Part shown: positions 27,049-37,164 of the stretch, in pieces
How positions within the stretch are numbered: the first letter of the stretch is position 1
Layout of the letters: the number at the start of each line of letters is the position of its first letter
Origin: Verrucomicrobiota bacterium
Lineage (GTDB): Bacteria; Verrucomicrobiota; Verrucomicrobiia; Chthoniobacterales; Terrimicrobiaceae
DNA: 64,000 bases
Reading direction: 5' to 3'
Assembly (NCBI GenBank): GCA_017305195.1
Contig: JAFKMU010000045.1
Location: forward strand, 1-64,000
Position numbers and translations under genes: made by a program
The notes under the pieces: generated by a model
What the model saw: the letters and a program-made list of their open reading frames with translations, nothing else
Database searches by the model: none
Told to the model about the DNA's origin: nothing

Positions 27049-28629
27049 ATGCATCCGGGATCACTCGCGCTTCTCTTACATGCGCACCTGCCGTTTGTGA
27101 GACATCCCGAACACGAGGAGTTTCATGAGGAAGACTGGCTCTTTGAAGCCATCGTCGAGACGTATATCCCTCTCCTCAAGATCTTTAGGAAGCTCGTCGT
27201 CGACAAGGTTCCCTTCCGGCTCACCCTGACCATGACGCCGACGCTGTGCGCCATGCTGCGCGATCCGCTCCTGCAGGACCGCACGGAGCGCTACATCGCC
27301 CGGGGAGTGGAGCTGTCGCGGCTGGAAATCGAGCGCACGGCCTCCGAGGGCCATCTCAATGAACTCGCGAGATTCTATCACGGGCGTTTCCTTGAGGCGC
27401 AAAGCTTTTACCTGACCGACATCCAGCGGGATGTGGTGGCGGCTTTCGCCGAGCTGCAGCGCGATGGCGTCCTTGAGATCATCACCTGCGCCGCCACCCA
27501 CGGGTTCCTCCCCCTCATGGAAAGCTATCCCGAGGCCATGCGGGCGCAGATCCTCATCGGGCGCGACTACCATCGGGAGTGCTTCGGGGTCGATCCCGTC
27601 GGCATCTGGCTGCCGGAGTGCGGCTACATCCCGGGCATCGATCACATCCTCAAGGAGGCCAACATCCGCTGGTTCGTCGTCGACGCCCACGGGCTCATGT
27701 ATGGCGAGCCCCGCCCGCGTTTTGCCATTTTCTCGCCCTACTACACCGTGGCCGGGCCTGCCGTCTTTGCCCGCGACCGGGAATCCAGCCGCCAGGTCTG
27801 GAGCGCCCGCGAGGGGTATCCCGGCGATCCCGCCTACCGCGACTTTTACCGGGACATCGGCAAGGACCTCCCCGAGGAATACCTGCACCGAGTCTACCCG
27901 GAGGTGGGCCACCGCCGTTTCACCGGCATCAAGTACCACCGCATCACCGGCAGCGAACACAAGGATCTCTACCATCGCGACTGGGCCATGGGCGCGGCGG
28001 ATTCCCATGCCGGCCACTTTGTCCGCAGCCGCGTCGAGCAGATGGATCACCTGCGGTCCATCCTCCCGATCGACCCGATCATCCTCAGCCCCTTCGATGC
28101 GGAACTCTTCGGCCACTGGTGGTACGAGGGACCGGAGTTTCTCGACCTGGTCCTGCGCAAGGCTGTCTACGACCAGCAGGCTTTCACCCTCACCACGCCG
28201 ACCAGTTACCTGATCAACCACACGACGCTCCAGATCGTCGCCCCGTCGCCCTCCAGTTGGGGCAACAAGGGCTACTGGGAGGTCTGGCTCGATCAGGTCA
28301 ACTCCTGGATCTACCCGCACCTCCATGCCGCAGCCCGGCGCATGACGGAAAGCGCCCGCAAGTACGCCAAGACGAAATCCAAGGTCCGCGAGCGTGTGCT
28401 GGCCCAGATGGCGCGTGAGCTTCTCCTCGCGCAATCCAGCGACTGGGCGTTCCTGATGAAAACAGGAACCGCCCGCGAGTACGCCGAGAAACGAACCAAG
28501 GATCACATCATGCGCTTCACCCGGCTTTACGAGACCCTTGGCGAGAAAACTCCCGATCAATCCCTGCTGGCGGCCTGCGAATCCCGGGATAATATTTTCC
28601 CCAATATCCATTGGCGCTACTACGCTTGA
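27049..28629 (+). CDS. GH57 1,4-alpha-glucan branching enzyme
   Basis: A 526-residue glycoside hydrolase family 57 protein. MHPGSLALLLHAHLPFVRHP gives the HAHLPF metal/substrate motif; GIWLPECGY carries the catalytic nucleophile (Glu190) and SPFDAELFGHWWYEG the acid/base (Asp350). The C-terminal helical region (from about residue 430, with APSPSSWGNKGYWEVWL) is as in GH57 branching enzymes, not amylases. It would introduce alpha-1,6 branches into glycogen, fitting with GlgC in the same window. The ATG at 27049 is preferred over an upstream in-frame alternative. The next gene begins inside its stop codon (TTGA). Confidence 0.93.
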   Translation: MHPGSLALLLHAHLPFVRHPEHEEFHEEDWLFEAIVETYIPLLKIFRKLVVDKVPFRLTLTMTPTLCAMLRDPLLQDRTERYIARGVELSRLEIERTASEGHLNELARFYHGRFLEAQSFYLTDIQRDVVAAFAELQRDGVLEIITCAATHGFLPLMESYPEAMRAQILIGRDYHRECFGVDPVGIWLPECGYIPGIDHILKEANIRWFVVDAHGLMYGEPRPRFAIFSPYYTVAGPAVFARDRESSRQVWSAREGYPGDPAYRDFYRDIGKDLPEEYLHRVYPEVGHRRFTGIKYHRITGSEHKDLYHRDWAMGAADSHAGHFVRSRVEQMDHLRSILPIDPIILSPFDAELFGHWWYEGPEFLDLVLRKAVYDQQAFTLTTPTSYLINHTTLQIVAPSPSSWGNKGYWEVWLDQVNSWIYPHLHAAARRMTESARKYAKTKSKVRERVLAQMARELLLAQSSDWAFLMKTGTAREYAEKRTKDHIMRFTRLYETLGEKTPDQSLLAACESRDNIFPNIHWRYYA

Positions 28630-30143
28630 AGCATCTCCTTCTCCCGGCCCTCGTCGTCCTCGGCCTCGCCGCCGCGCAGGCCGACGACCAGAAATTCACC
28701 TTCGCCCTGCCCGAGCACGAGGGCTTGATCAGCCTTGGTGTCTTTGACGCCAAGGGAAATCTCGTCCGCCAGCTCGCCTCCGAGGCGCGGGAGCAGGATT
28801 TCACCATCGGGCTAAACGGGTTGGTCACGACCTGGGACGGCAAGGACGACTCCGGAAAGCCGCAGCCGTCGGGCAAATATTTCGTCCGGGGCTACGTCGT
28901 CACCGACAAGGTCAAGTCGGAGGGGATCGCCTACCATTTCAACGACTGGGTGGAGGACGACGGCTCCCCGCGCATCGGGCGCATCAGCGACTTTGCGGAG
29001 ACGCCGGACAGCTTTGCGCTGCTGGGCAATCTCGCCAATGACGAGCCCTTTGCCGCTCGCTACGCCCGCGAGGGCGAGCTCCTCTGGAAAACCCTCCTCG
29101 ATCCATCGGCCGATGGACTTGGGGGCATTCCGCAGCCGGAAAGCATCCTGCGCCCGTCGGGTATCTTCGCCCCCGCCCGCATTGCCGCCACCCCTTCCAG
29201 CGTATTTGTCGCCCACAGCGGGGTATTGAGCGCTTTCTGGCGCGAGAAGGAATCCAAGACGATCACCATCGCCCCTGCTGCGATCGCTCCCGACGCGGAG
29301 GACGCCATCCTTTCCGTCGAGGGAAAATCCCTGATCCGCCGCTCCCTGCCTACGCTCGACGCCGTGGCAGCCGGTGAGACGCCTGAGGAGTTCCAGTCCC
29401 TCGCCGTTGGCACGAAAAACCGCCTCCTCGGCGGCACATCAAGGCAATTGGGAGTCTGGAAGTTCGAGAACGACCGCTGGCAAAAGCTCGACGTCCCTTT
29501 CCGCGTCACCAGCGTGTCCTTCGGCAAAGAAAGCACCATCTGGCTGACCGGGCAGGAGGTCGACTCAGGGCTGGAGGCCGCCGGGCAGTTCGCCCCGGAC
29601 GGGACGTTCCTCAGAAAATATTACGATGGCTTTGCCGTGCGACGCATCCAGGCCTCCGCGGACAATGACGAAATCGCCATCCTCGAGGGCAACGAGGCCG
29701 GCGTCACCCGGTTCCGAGTCCTTCGTCAGGAGGGCAAGTCGGAAAATGGCGAGGTTTTGTGGAAAATCCTCCTGGAGAAATCCATCACGCCATGCGCCCG
29801 ATTCGGCATTGTCGATGGCCGCCTCGTCGCCGACGCCGGGACCATCCCGCAGCAGGATGCCGTGGAAACCCGCCTCTCCCCGGCAGGACTCTCTCCCGTG
29901 GGACGCCGGGCCAGCGTCAAGCCCGTCAGCCACAATGGCGCAATCTGGCTGGAGGTGAACAACCTGCGCACCCTGCGCGTGGGTGATTTCTCTGCCTCGG
30001 CCCCCCGTCTCGTCGTGCGCAAGGACGCCGATGGCGGGCAACTCCAGCTTTTCGCCGGGGATGGATCAGTGGTTGCAGAGTTTCTCGTCAGCGGATTGGA
30101 TCAAATTGAGCCTTTTGATGCCGGGGAAATTGATCTTCCCTGA
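28626..30143 (+). CDS. Secreted protein with FlgD-type Ig-like N-terminus (505 aa)
   Basis: The best start is the TTG at 28626, which overlaps the GH57 stop as TTGA and opens a signal peptide (MKHLLLPALVVLGLAAAQA). Residues about 25-100 read as a FlgD-like Ig domain (GVFDAKGNLVRQL, then WDGKDDSGKPQPSGKYF), a module found in verrucomicrobial and Bacteroidetes-type surface proteins. The rest is beta-rich with repeated units such as SVFVAHSGVLSAFWREKE and RIQASADNDEIAILEGNE, suggesting a beta-propeller. Function unknown; adjacency to a GH57 gene is suggestive only. Confidence 0.78.
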   Translation: MKHLLLPALVVLGLAAAQADDQKFTFALPEHEGLISLGVFDAKGNLVRQLASEAREQDFTIGLNGLVTTWDGKDDSGKPQPSGKYFVRGYVVTDKVKSEGIAYHFNDWVEDDGSPRIGRISDFAETPDSFALLGNLANDEPFAARYAREGELLWKTLLDPSADGLGGIPQPESILRPSGIFAPARIAATPSSVFVAHSGVLSAFWREKESKTITIAPAAIAPDAEDAILSVEGKSLIRRSLPTLDAVAAGETPEEFQSLAVGTKNRLLGGTSRQLGVWKFENDRWQKLDVPFRVTSVSFGKESTIWLTGQEVDSGLEAAGQFAPDGTFLRKYYDGFAVRRIQASADNDEIAILEGNEAGVTRFRVLRQEGKSENGEVLWKILLEKSITPCARFGIVDGRLVADAGTIPQQDAVETRLSPAGLSPVGRRASVKPVSHNGAIWLEVNNLRTLRVGDFSASAPRLVVRKDADGGQLQLFAGDGSVVAEFLVSGLDQIEPFDAGEIDLP

Positions 30144-30174
30144 AAGAAGATGCAGATTTGCGCCGCTTAACACC

Positions 30175-30705
30175 ATGACCACCCTTCGACGGACCATCCT
30201 CCTGTGCCTCGCCGCCGCCTTCCTGGCCTGCGGATCGGCCCCTGCCGTCGAGGAGATCAAGGTGCCGTTCAACTTCACCTGGGGCGAATCCTCCCAGCGC
30301 CTGGAGGACAGCATGAAGCGAGTCCAGGCCTCGGTGGTTGAACGCAAGCAGGTCCAGAACCGCCTCTGCCTCGTCGTCGAGGGCATCCCGCAGAAGCTCC
30401 TCCAGCGCGCCCTGTTTTACTTCGACAACGACTCGCTCAACGAGATCGAGCTGCACTACGGCGACCCGAACTGGGACTCAACGCAGTACGGCAACTTCTT
30501 CGACCAGACCCGGCGCAACATTGAGGGCAAGTACGGCATCGGCCGCGTCGTCGCCCGCCAGAAGACCCGCGAATCCGACGTTCTCCAGACCCTCATCGGC
30601 TATCAGTGGACGCAAAACGCCACCTCGCTTTCGCTCTACTACTACACCGCCGAGCGCGACGCGAACAGCTACCGCCTCCTCAGCCTCCACTACCGGGGCT
30701 ATTAA
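30175..30705 (+). CDS. Secreted protein of unknown function (176 aa)
   Basis: The ATG at 30175 opens a signal peptide (MTTLRRTILLCLAAAFLACG, cleavage probably after SAPA). The mature part is polar and aromatic with KVPFNFTWGESSQRLEDSMK, an FTWGxS opening often seen in small periplasmic proteins of this phylum, and ends LSLHYRGY. No family is recognised. It follows the previous gene by 31 bases and converges on ftsY. Confidence 0.75.
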   Translation: MTTLRRTILLCLAAAFLACGSAPAVEEIKVPFNFTWGESSQRLEDSMKRVQASVVERKQVQNRLCLVVEGIPQKLLQRALFYFDNDSLNEIELHYGDPNWDSTQYGNFFDQTRRNIEGKYGIGRVVARQKTRESDVLQTLIGYQWTQNATSLSLYYYTAERDANSYRLLSLHYRGY

Positions 30706-30714
30706 TCCCCGGCG

Positions 30715-31563
30715 CTAGAGGATCGTATTGACGAAGGTGTCGCGGTCAAAGGCCGCGAAGTCCTCGGGCTTTTCCCCCGTGCCGATGAAGCGCGTTGGAA
30801 TGCCAAGTTCATGCTGGATCGCCACGGCAGCGCCGCCTTTTCCACTGCCATCGAGCTTGGTCAGGATGATTCCCGTCAGGCCGACTGCTTCGTGAAATTC
30901 CTTCGCCTGCACGATGGCGTTCGATCCCGTGGTGGCGTCGACCACGAGCAGGCACTCGCGGGGCGCGGTGGGATCATGCTTCCCGACGGTGCGTTTCACC
31001 TTGGAGAGCTCCTGCATGAGGTTGTTCTTCGTATGCAGGCGGCCGGCGGTATCGCAGATGAGGTAGGGAATCTTGCGGCGGTTGGCGCTGTTCCACGCGT
31101 CGTAACAAAGCGCCGCGGAGTCTCCGCCGTACTGGCCCTTGAGCACTTCGATATCGAGCCGCTTGCCCCAGGCCTCGAGTTGCTCAATGGCGGCGGCGCG
31201 GAAAGTATCCGCCGCGACGAGGAGACAATCATGCCCGCCTGAGGTGAACCAGCGCGCGAGCTTGGCCGAGGAGGTGGTTTTCCCCGTGCCATTGACTCCC
31301 ACCACCAGCACCACGCTCGGGCGATCCGGCAGGGGCATCGGCGGAGGACTCGGCGGGGGCAGCACCTTGAGGATCTCCTCGCGGCAAACCTCCGCCGCCG
31401 TCTGGGCGTTCACGTCGAGGCCGCGCTTGCGCACCGCCTCGAGGATGTGCGTCGTCATGGACACACCAAGGTCCGCACGCAGCAGCGCCTCTTCCAGCGC
31501 ATCCCAATCCGCCGACCCGGCGCTATACTGGGCGACGAATTTCTGAAGGAACTTCAGCGGCAT
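30715..31563 (-). CDS. ftsY: Signal recognition particle receptor FtsY (NG domain only)
   Basis: A 282-residue SRP GTPase. The ATG at 31563 shares one base with the nusB stop (TGATG). N domain (1-70), then G1 GVNGTGKTT (89-97), DTAGRLHTK, the [13 protein letters not shown] region and [11 protein letters not shown], ending [14 protein letters not shown]. The acidic A domain found in E. coli FtsY (497 aa) is absent, so membrane contact must come from the N-terminal amphipathic helix ([12 protein letters not shown]). FtsY docks the SRP-ribosome complex at the SecYEG translocon. Confidence 0.96.
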   Translation of the reverse strand: MPLKFLQKFVAQYSAGSADWDALEEALLRADLGVSMTTHILEAVRKRGLDVNAQTAAEVCREEILKVLPPPSPPPMPLPDRPSVVLVVGVNGTGKTTSSAKLARWFTSGGHDCLLVAADTFRAAAIEQLEAWGKRLDIEVLKGQYGGDSAALCYDAWNSANRRKIPYLICDTAGRLHTKNNLMQELSKVKRTVGKHDPTAPRECLLVVDATTGSNAIVQAKEFHEAVGLTGIILTKLDGSGKGGAAVAIQHELGIPTRFIGTGEKPEDFAAFDRDTFVNTIL

Positions 31564-31982
31564 CAGTTCGCAGCAGTGCGGGCGGGACGGGCGAGACCGA
31601 GTCTCACCTGGTCGAGCACGCCGTTGACGAAGCGGCCCGACTCCTCGGTGCTGTACTTTTTCGCGATCTCGATGGCCTCGTTGATCGACACCACAGGCGG
31701 CGTATCCGGGCAATGCAGCATCTCGTAGATGGCGACGCGGAGGATATTCCGGTCGACCGCAGAGATGCGGTTCAGCTCATAGTTCTGGGCGCTCTTGCGG
31801 ATGGTCTCATCGATGCCCTCCTGCTCCTTCATCGAGCCTGCGACCAGATCGCCGGTGAACCGGCGCGCCGCCGGGCTCAACCCGCGAAATTTATAGAAAC
31901 TCTCGAGATCACACTCTCCGTTGACTTCGCGGAGATAGAGATACTGCACGGCCGCTTCACGGCCTTCACGTCGGACACCCAT
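31563..31982 (-). CDS. nusB: Transcription antitermination protein NusB
   Basis: A 139-residue NusB. The frame continues upstream into ribH, but the ATG at 31982 gives the expected start MGVRREGREAAVQYLYL. The core region (NRISAVDRNILRVAIYEML, VSINEAIEIAKKYSTEESGRFVNGVLD) is highly conserved. NusB with NusE binds boxA RNA and aids rRNA transcription. Follows ribH, as in many bacteria, and overlaps ftsY by one base. Confidence 0.97.
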   Translation of the reverse strand: MGVRREGREAAVQYLYLREVNGECDLESFYKFRGLSPAARRFTGDLVAGSMKEQEGIDETIRKSAQNYELNRISAVDRNILRVAIYEMLHCPDTPPVVSINEAIEIAKKYSTEESGRFVNGVLDQVRLGLARPARTAAN

Positions 31983-31996
31983 GGGAATGAAAAAAA

Positions 31997-32479
31997 TTAA
32001 AGTTTGGAAACGATTTCGCGAACGGTGCGAGCCGAGGAGACGGCGGCGCGCGCAGCCTCGATGCCTCGATTGAGTTCGGGCTCCAGGCAGCGCTGGCGCG
32101 CCTGCTCTTCGTTCTGGAGCAGCAGCACCTCGTTGATCACGGGCACCGAATATTCGAGGGAGATTCGCTGGAGGGAGTCCGTCACGGCTCGACCGATCAG
32201 GTCGGCATGGGCCGTGGCGCCCTGAAGCACCACCCCGAGGGCCAGGATGGCATTGTATTTCTTTTTCTCCGCCACCAGCTTGCACAACAGGGGAATCTCA
32301 AAGGCGCCCGGCGCCCACACCAGCGTGGCCGCACAACCCGGCTCCAGTTCGTTGAGCTCCTGGTGAGCGTGGGTCACCAACCCCTGCACGTACTCCTGGT
32401 TGTACTGGCTGGCGACCAGAGCAAAGGAAAACGTGGCTTTTCCCACCATGCGGGGGCGAATCGGCTGGGCAGATGACAT
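31997..32479 (-). CDS. ribH: 6,7-dimethyl-8-ribityllumazine synthase
   Basis: A 160-residue lumazine synthase (EC 2.5.1.78). The ATG at 32479 starts MSSAQPIRPRMVGKATFSFA; WAPGAFEIPLLCKLVAEKKKY is the substrate region with the conserved PGAFEIP, and VVLQGATAHADLIGRAVTD holds the second motif, where the catalytic His is preceded by GATA. Condenses the RibBA product 3,4-dihydroxy-2-butanone-4-phosphate with the pyrimidine precursor. Lies 53 bases after ribBA. Confidence 0.97.
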   Translation of the reverse strand: MSSAQPIRPRMVGKATFSFALVASQYNQEYVQGLVTHAHQELNELEPGCAATLVWAPGAFEIPLLCKLVAEKKKYNAILALGVVLQGATAHADLIGRAVTDSLQRISLEYSVPVINEVLLLQNEEQARQRCLEPELNRGIEAARAAVSSARTVREIVSKL

Positions 32480-32532
32480 GTGTGCTGAATGGTTCGTGAA
32501 AAGTGCCGTTGTCTCAAGCGGAATATCTCGGA

Positions 32533-33735
32533 TCAAAGGAGATGACCGAGCTTGATCTTCTTGGTTGCCAAATACTTCTCGTTGTGCGGGTTGGCCACGG
32601 ATCGAATCGGCACCTGCTGAACGATCTCCAGGCCGTACCCATCCAACCCCACAACCTTGCGCGGGTTGTTGGTCAGCAGGCGGATTTTTTTCACCCCGAG
32701 ATCGACCAGAATCTGAGCGCCGAGGCCGTAGTCGCGCAGGTCGGCGGGGAAACCGAGCTTCTCGTTGGCTTCCACCGTATCGAGGCCCTGTTCCTGGAGC
32801 TTGTAGGCGTGGATCTTCGGCCCGAGGCCGATGCCGCGACCTTCCTGGCGCATGTAAACGAGCACGCCGGACCCCGCATCCTCGATCTGCTGGAGCGCCG
32901 TGTGCAACTGCGTCCCGCAATCACACCGCTGGGAGCCAAAGACATCCCCCGTCAGGCATTCGCTGTGGACTCGGACCAATGTGGGCTCCTCAGCGGAAAT
33001 CTGTCCTTTCACGAGGGCCAGATGGTGGCCGCCGTCGACCTTGGAGCGAAAGAGGTACAGATCGAAATCGCCGAAATCCGTCGGCATGAAAATCGTCTGC
33101 TCCCGCTCAACCAGCTTCTCCTGCTTGCGCCGGTAGGCGATCAGGTCCTCGATGGAGCAGATCAGCAGCTTGTGCTCTTCCTTGAACTTCAGGAGGTCCG
33201 GCAAACGCGCCATGCTGCCGTCTTCGTTCATGATCTCGCAGATCACGCCCGAGGGATCGAGACCCGCCAGGCGGGCGAGATCGACCGCTGCCTCCGTATG
33301 CCCGGCGCGCTGGAGCACACCTCCGGGGCGGGCCTGGAGCGGGAAGATGTGACCGGGCTGCACAAGGTCGTTGGGCACGCTCTCGTCGCTCGCCAGCAGA
33401 CGGGCGGTATGGGCTCGGTCCTGGGCGCTGATGCCAGTCGTCACGCCCTTGGCGGCATCGACGGAGACGGTGAAGTCCGTCTTATAAAGCTCGCGGTTGT
33501 GCGCGACCATGCGCTGCAAGCCGAGCTTCTTGGCTCGTTCCTCGGTGATCGGAGCGCAGACCAGCCCGCGGGCAAAACGCACCATGAAATTGATCGCCTC
33601 CGGGGTCGCATGGGACGCGGCGATGACGAGGTCGCCCTCGTTTTCCCGATCGGCATCGTCGGTCACGATGACCATTCCGCCCTTCTGGATTTCGGCGATG
33701 GCGTCGGGGATGGAGTCAAAAGTCACTTTGCTCAT
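32533..33735 (-). CDS. ribBA: Bifunctional DHBP synthase / GTP cyclohydrolase II
   Basis: A 400-residue two-domain enzyme. Residues 1-200 are the DHBP synthase ([17 protein letters not shown], then [36 protein letters not shown]), and 205-400 the GTP cyclohydrolase II ([21 protein letters not shown] with the three zinc cysteines and [17 protein letters not shown]). It supplies both early precursors of riboflavin. No FMN riboswitch consensus is seen in the 129 bases before the gene. Leads ribH-nusB-ftsY. Confidence 0.97.
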   Translation of the reverse strand: MSKVTFDSIPDAIAEIQKGGMVIVTDDADRENEGDLVIAASHATPEAINFMVRFARGLVCAPITEERAKKLGLQRMVAHNRELYKTDFTVSVDAAKGVTTGISAQDRAHTARLLASDESVPNDLVQPGHIFPLQARPGGVLQRAGHTEAAVDLARLAGLDPSGVICEIMNEDGSMARLPDLLKFKEEHKLLICSIEDLIAYRRKQEKLVEREQTIFMPTDFGDFDLYLFRSKVDGGHHLALVKGQISAEEPTLVRVHSECLTGDVFGSQRCDCGTQLHTALQQIEDAGSGVLVYMRQEGRGIGLGPKIHAYKLQEQGLDTVEANEKLGFPADLRDYGLGAQILVDLGVKKIRLLTNNPRKVVGLDGYGLEIVQQVPIRSVANPHNEKYLATKKIKLGHLL

Positions 33736-33799
33736 GGAAGACTCTCTATTCTGTACCCTAATGGCAAAACCCGAAAGCTCGAATATCCGAAAGGCATGC

Positions 33800-33830
33800 G
33801 GGGCGAAGGATCGAGTGATCCCTTCGCCCC
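33800..33830 (-). terminator. Hairpin between nrdA and ribBA
   Basis: GGGGCGAAGG pairs with CCTTCGCCCC around an inner GATC stem with one bulge. It lies 35 bases past the nrdA stop; no T run on the minus strand. Likely ends the nrdBA transcript, possibly with Rho. Confidence 0.55.
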
Positions 33831-33864
33831 GCTGGCTGCCTAACCAAATTGTAAAATTTTTCCG

Positions 33865-36800
33865 TTACTGGCAGGCCTCGCAGATCTCGCCATTTCGCAT
33901 GGCTTCGATCGAGCAGACCATTTTTTCCTCGGCGGTGTATTCCTTGCGGCCCGCTACTCCGGTCACATCCTTCTTCACCTGCAACGTCGCTTTCTCGATA
34001 TTGGAAGCCTGGAGCGTACGCAAGTAATACGTGGTTTTCAACCCCACATGCCACGCTCGGCGATACATGTGGCTGAGCGTCTTCATGTCCGGCGCAGCCA
34101 GGAACAGGTTCACCGACTGGGATTGATCGATCCACTTCTGGCGACGAGCCGCCGCGTCGATGATGTAGTTGAAGCCCACCGAGAAGACCGTGAGGTGCTT
34201 CTGCTTGAGGTGCTCGGGGATGCCCACGATGTCCTTCAGCTCACCGTCGAAGTACTTGAGCTGATCGACCATGTCATCACTCCACAACCCTTCGCGCTTG
34301 AGGTCAAGAACGAGCTCCCTGTTCAGGACAGAAAAGTCGCCCGAGAGGTTCGATTTTGCGTATAGATTCTTATAATTGGGCTCGATGCACGGCGTGGTGC
34401 CGGTGATGTTCGAGATCGTCGCCGTCGGGGCGATGGCGATGACGTTCGAGTTGCGCATGCCCTGCTTCGCGATTTTCTCGCGGACGGGCTTCCAGTCGAG
34501 GCGTCCGCCGCGCGGCACGTCGATCTTCACCCCACGCTCCTGCTCGAGGAGTTCGATGGTGTCCTGCGGCAGGAGACCGCGATCCCACTTCGATCCGCGA
34601 TAGCTCGAGTACGTGCCACGCTCGGCGGCGAGATCGCTCGACGCGCTGTAGGCAAAGTAGGCGATGGCCTCCATAAACTCGTCGTTGAACTCGACGGCTT
34701 CATTGCTGGCAAAGCTCATGTTGCGCTTAAAGAGCGCATTCTGCAGACCCATCACGCCCAGGCCGATGGGACGGTGGCGCATGTTGGAGCGCTTCGCGGC
34801 CTCGGTCGGGTAGAAGTTGATGTCGATCACGTTGTCGAGGGCCCGCACGGCGACCGTGATGGTCTCGCGCAGCATCTCGAGGTCGAGATCGCCATTGTCT
34901 TTGATGTGGGTGTCGAGAATGACGGAGCCGAGGTTGCAGACCGCCGTCTCCTCGTCGCTCGTGTTGAGCGTGATCTCGGTGCAGAGATTCGACGAGTGGA
35001 TGACGCCGACATGATCCTGCGGCGAGCGCACGTTGCACGGGTCCTTGAAGGTGATCCAGGGATGCCCGGTCTCGAAGAGCGCCTTGAGCATTTCCTTCCA
35101 GAGGTCGATCGCCGGGACTTCCCGCCCGAAGATTTTGCCTTCCTTCGCGAGCTGCTCGTAGTGCTCGTAACGTTCTTCAAACTTCTTTCCGTAAGACTCA
35201 TGGAGATCCGGCACCTCGTTGGCGCGGAAGAGCGTCCAGTTCTCGCGGGACTCCATGCGCTTCATGAACAGGTCGGGCACCCAGTTGGCCGTATTCAGGT
35301 CATGCGTACGGCGGCGCTCGTCACCCGTGTTGATGCGGAGCTGGAGGAAATCGTGAATGTCGTTGTGCCACGACTCGAGGTACGCGCAGCCGGAGCCGCG
35401 GCGCTTGCCGCCCTGGTTCACCGCCACGAGCTGGTCGTTGTGCAGCTTGAGGAAGGGGATCACGCCCTGGCTCTCGCCGTTCGTGCCCTTGATGTAGCCG
35501 CCCGTGCCACGCACCGACGTCCAGGAACCACCGAGGCCGCCCGCCCACTTGGAGAGGAACGCATTCTCCGCGATACCGCGGATCATGATGCTCTCGATAT
35601 TGTCGTCGACCTTGTACAGGTAGCAGCTGGAGAGCTGGCTGTGCGGCGTGCCAGAGTTGAAAAGCGTCGGCGTGCTCGAGCAGAAGCGACGGGACTTGTA
35701 CAGGTTGTACAGACGCACCACCCAATCCTCGCGATCCTTCTCCTCCTGGATGAAGAGACCCATCGCCACGCGCATCCAGAAGAACTGCGGCGTCTCGATG
35801 CGGCGGGCCGGCTTGCGCGTCTTGTCGACGATGAGATAGCGGTCGTACATCGTCTGGATGCCGAGGTACTCAAAGTCGAGATCGGCGGAGGGATCAAGCG
35901 CATCCGCGAGCTTGTCGAGGTTGTACTGCAGGAGCTTCGGGCTCAGGCGCTCGATGGTCACGCCATGGCGCAGGTAGCTCTTGAAGGCCTTGCGATGGGC
36001 TTCCTTCAGCCCCTCCATGCCATCGCGGGTGATGCTCCAGTCGAGCACCTCCTCATAGATGTAGGAGAGCAGGATGCGGCCGGCGAACTTCGTAAAGTCG
36101 GCATCCTTCTCGATGAGCGACTTGGCGTTGAGAATGATCGTGCTGCGCAGGCCTTCCTCCGTGATCTCGGTGCCGATGGAGCGGCGGAGTTCGCGCTCGA
36201 TCCTGGCCTCGTCGTAGTCGAGCGTGAGGCCGATCATGGCAAACTGGATGCGGCGCTTGAGTTCGCTGCCGTCCCAGAAAACATTCTGGCCGTCCTTCTT
36301 TTTGACGACGATGAGGGATTCCTGCTGAGCCTCGTCGCTGGGGGCCTGGACCTCATCCTCACGGAGTTTGCTGCGATGGGCGCGGTAAAGGATGTAGCTC
36401 TCGGCCACCTTGTAGTAACCCTGGCGCATCAGCTCCTCCTGGACCATATCCTGTACATCTTCGATATGAATGAACGCCTGATCGCCGCGGCGGATGCGAT
36501 TTGTGATGCCGCGGGCCACCTTGGCCGCAGCCTCGGCGTCTTCCTTGGCGGAGAGGAAAGCCTTGCGGCAGGCGATCTCGATCTTCGCCTCATTCCACGG
36601 AACCACCGCGCCATTGCGGCGAATCAGGCGGACGGAAATCGGCTCGGAGTCCTCATCAACCTGACGGTCGGAAAACCTGGAGGCCGAGCGCTTGAAGACG
36701 AGGCTCTTGGCCACGTCGTGCGCGTCGTTTTCGATGAGCGCCTTTTCGATGAGCAGGGAAAGGTCGTACTCAGAGAGGCGGAGGGCATGCCCCTCGCGGA

Positions 36801-37116
36801 TGTGGTCGAGCAGGCGGGTCGAAACGGAATGCGCCACATTGGCCACGAACGCGCGGTTCTGCTCGTTGAAAATATCCTTTTCCTCGCGGGAGATCAGCAG
36901 GTCCGTGAGGGCGGAGCCGATCTCGTCGGCAACGTCGGCGAGATTGAAGAGCTTTTCCTCACCGGAGTGGCGGGTCACCGTGATTTCCGGAAGAGCGTCG
37001 CTGAAAAGCGAGTCTCCCAATACAGTACGCCAGGCGTAACCGGGCTTCTGGTCGGTGGGTGTGGAGGCGAGGCGTTTAAGAATGAGGTCTTCTTCGAGCG
37101 AGATGTGGCGGATCAT
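33865..37116 (-). CDS. nrdA: Ribonucleoside-diphosphate reductase alpha subunit with three ATP-cones
   Basis: A 1083-residue class I NrdA, about 320 residues longer than E. coli NrdA (761). The extension consists of ATP-cone domains: a degenerate one at about 44-141 ([20 protein letters not shown]), a clear one at 160-250 ([20 protein letters not shown]) and a third at 268-360 ([20 protein letters not shown]). The catalytic part keeps [14 protein letters not shown] (active-site Cys), [18 protein letters not shown] and the tyrosine pair TTYYLRT, and ends in the redox pair CEACQ. It reduces NDPs to dNDPs with NrdB. ATP-cones switch activity with ATP/dATP. Located 48 bases behind nrdB. Confidence 0.96.
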   Translation of the reverse strand: MIRHISLEEDLILKRLASTPTDQKPGYAWRTVLGDSLFSDALPEITVTRHSGEEKLFNLADVADEIGSALTDLLISREEKDIFNEQNRAFVANVAHSVSTRLLDHIREGHALRLSEYDLSLLIEKALIENDAHDVAKSLVFKRSASRFSDRQVDEDSEPISVRLIRRNGAVVPWNEAKIEIACRKAFLSAKEDAEAAAKVARGITNRIRRGDQAFIHIEDVQDMVQEELMRQGYYKVAESYILYRAHRSKLREDEVQAPSDEAQQESLIVVKKKDGQNVFWDGSELKRRIQFAMIGLTLDYDEARIERELRRSIGTEITEEGLRSTIILNAKSLIEKDADFTKFAGRILLSYIYEEVLDWSITRDGMEGLKEAHRKAFKSYLRHGVTIERLSPKLLQYNLDKLADALDPSADLDFEYLGIQTMYDRYLIVDKTRKPARRIETPQFFWMRVAMGLFIQEEKDREDWVVRLYNLYKSRRFCSSTPTLFNSGTPHSQLSSCYLYKVDDNIESIMIRGIAENAFLSKWAGGLGGSWTSVRGTGGYIKGTNGESQGVIPFLKLHNDQLVAVNQGGKRRGSGCAYLESWHNDIHDFLQLRINTGDERRRTHDLNTANWVPDLFMKRMESRENWTLFRANEVPDLHESYGKKFEERYEHYEQLAKEGKIFGREVPAIDLWKEMLKALFETGHPWITFKDPCNVRSPQDHVGVIHSSNLCTEITLNTSDEETAVCNLGSVILDTHIKDNGDLDLEMLRETITVAVRALDNVIDINFYPTEAAKRSNMRHRPIGLGVMGLQNALFKRNMSFASNEAVEFNDEFMEAIAYFAYSASSDLAAERGTYSSYRGSKWDRGLLPQDTIELLEQERGVKIDVPRGGRLDWKPVREKIAKQGMRNSNVIAIAPTATISNITGTTPCIEPNYKNLYAKSNLSGDFSVLNRELVLDLKREGLWSDDMVDQLKYFDGELKDIVGIPEHLKQKHLTVFSVGFNYIIDAAARRQKWIDQSQSVNLFLAAPDMKTLSHMYRRAWHVGLKTTYYLRTLQASNIEKATLQVKKDVTGVAGRKEYTAEEKMVCSIEAMRNGEICEACQ

Positions 37117-37164
37117 GGCGCGTGATGAGGCTGTTGTCGGTCGGTGTTGTGGGGAGACGGCGGC

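Noticed and set aside
33736-33864. FMN riboswitch upstream of ribBA
   Set aside because: The conserved RFN core is not present; the only structure is the hairpin at 33800-33830.
34774-37125. Long plus-strand ORF of 783 codons opposite nrdA
   Set aside because: Antisense shadow of nrdA caused by codon bias; no recognisable domain.
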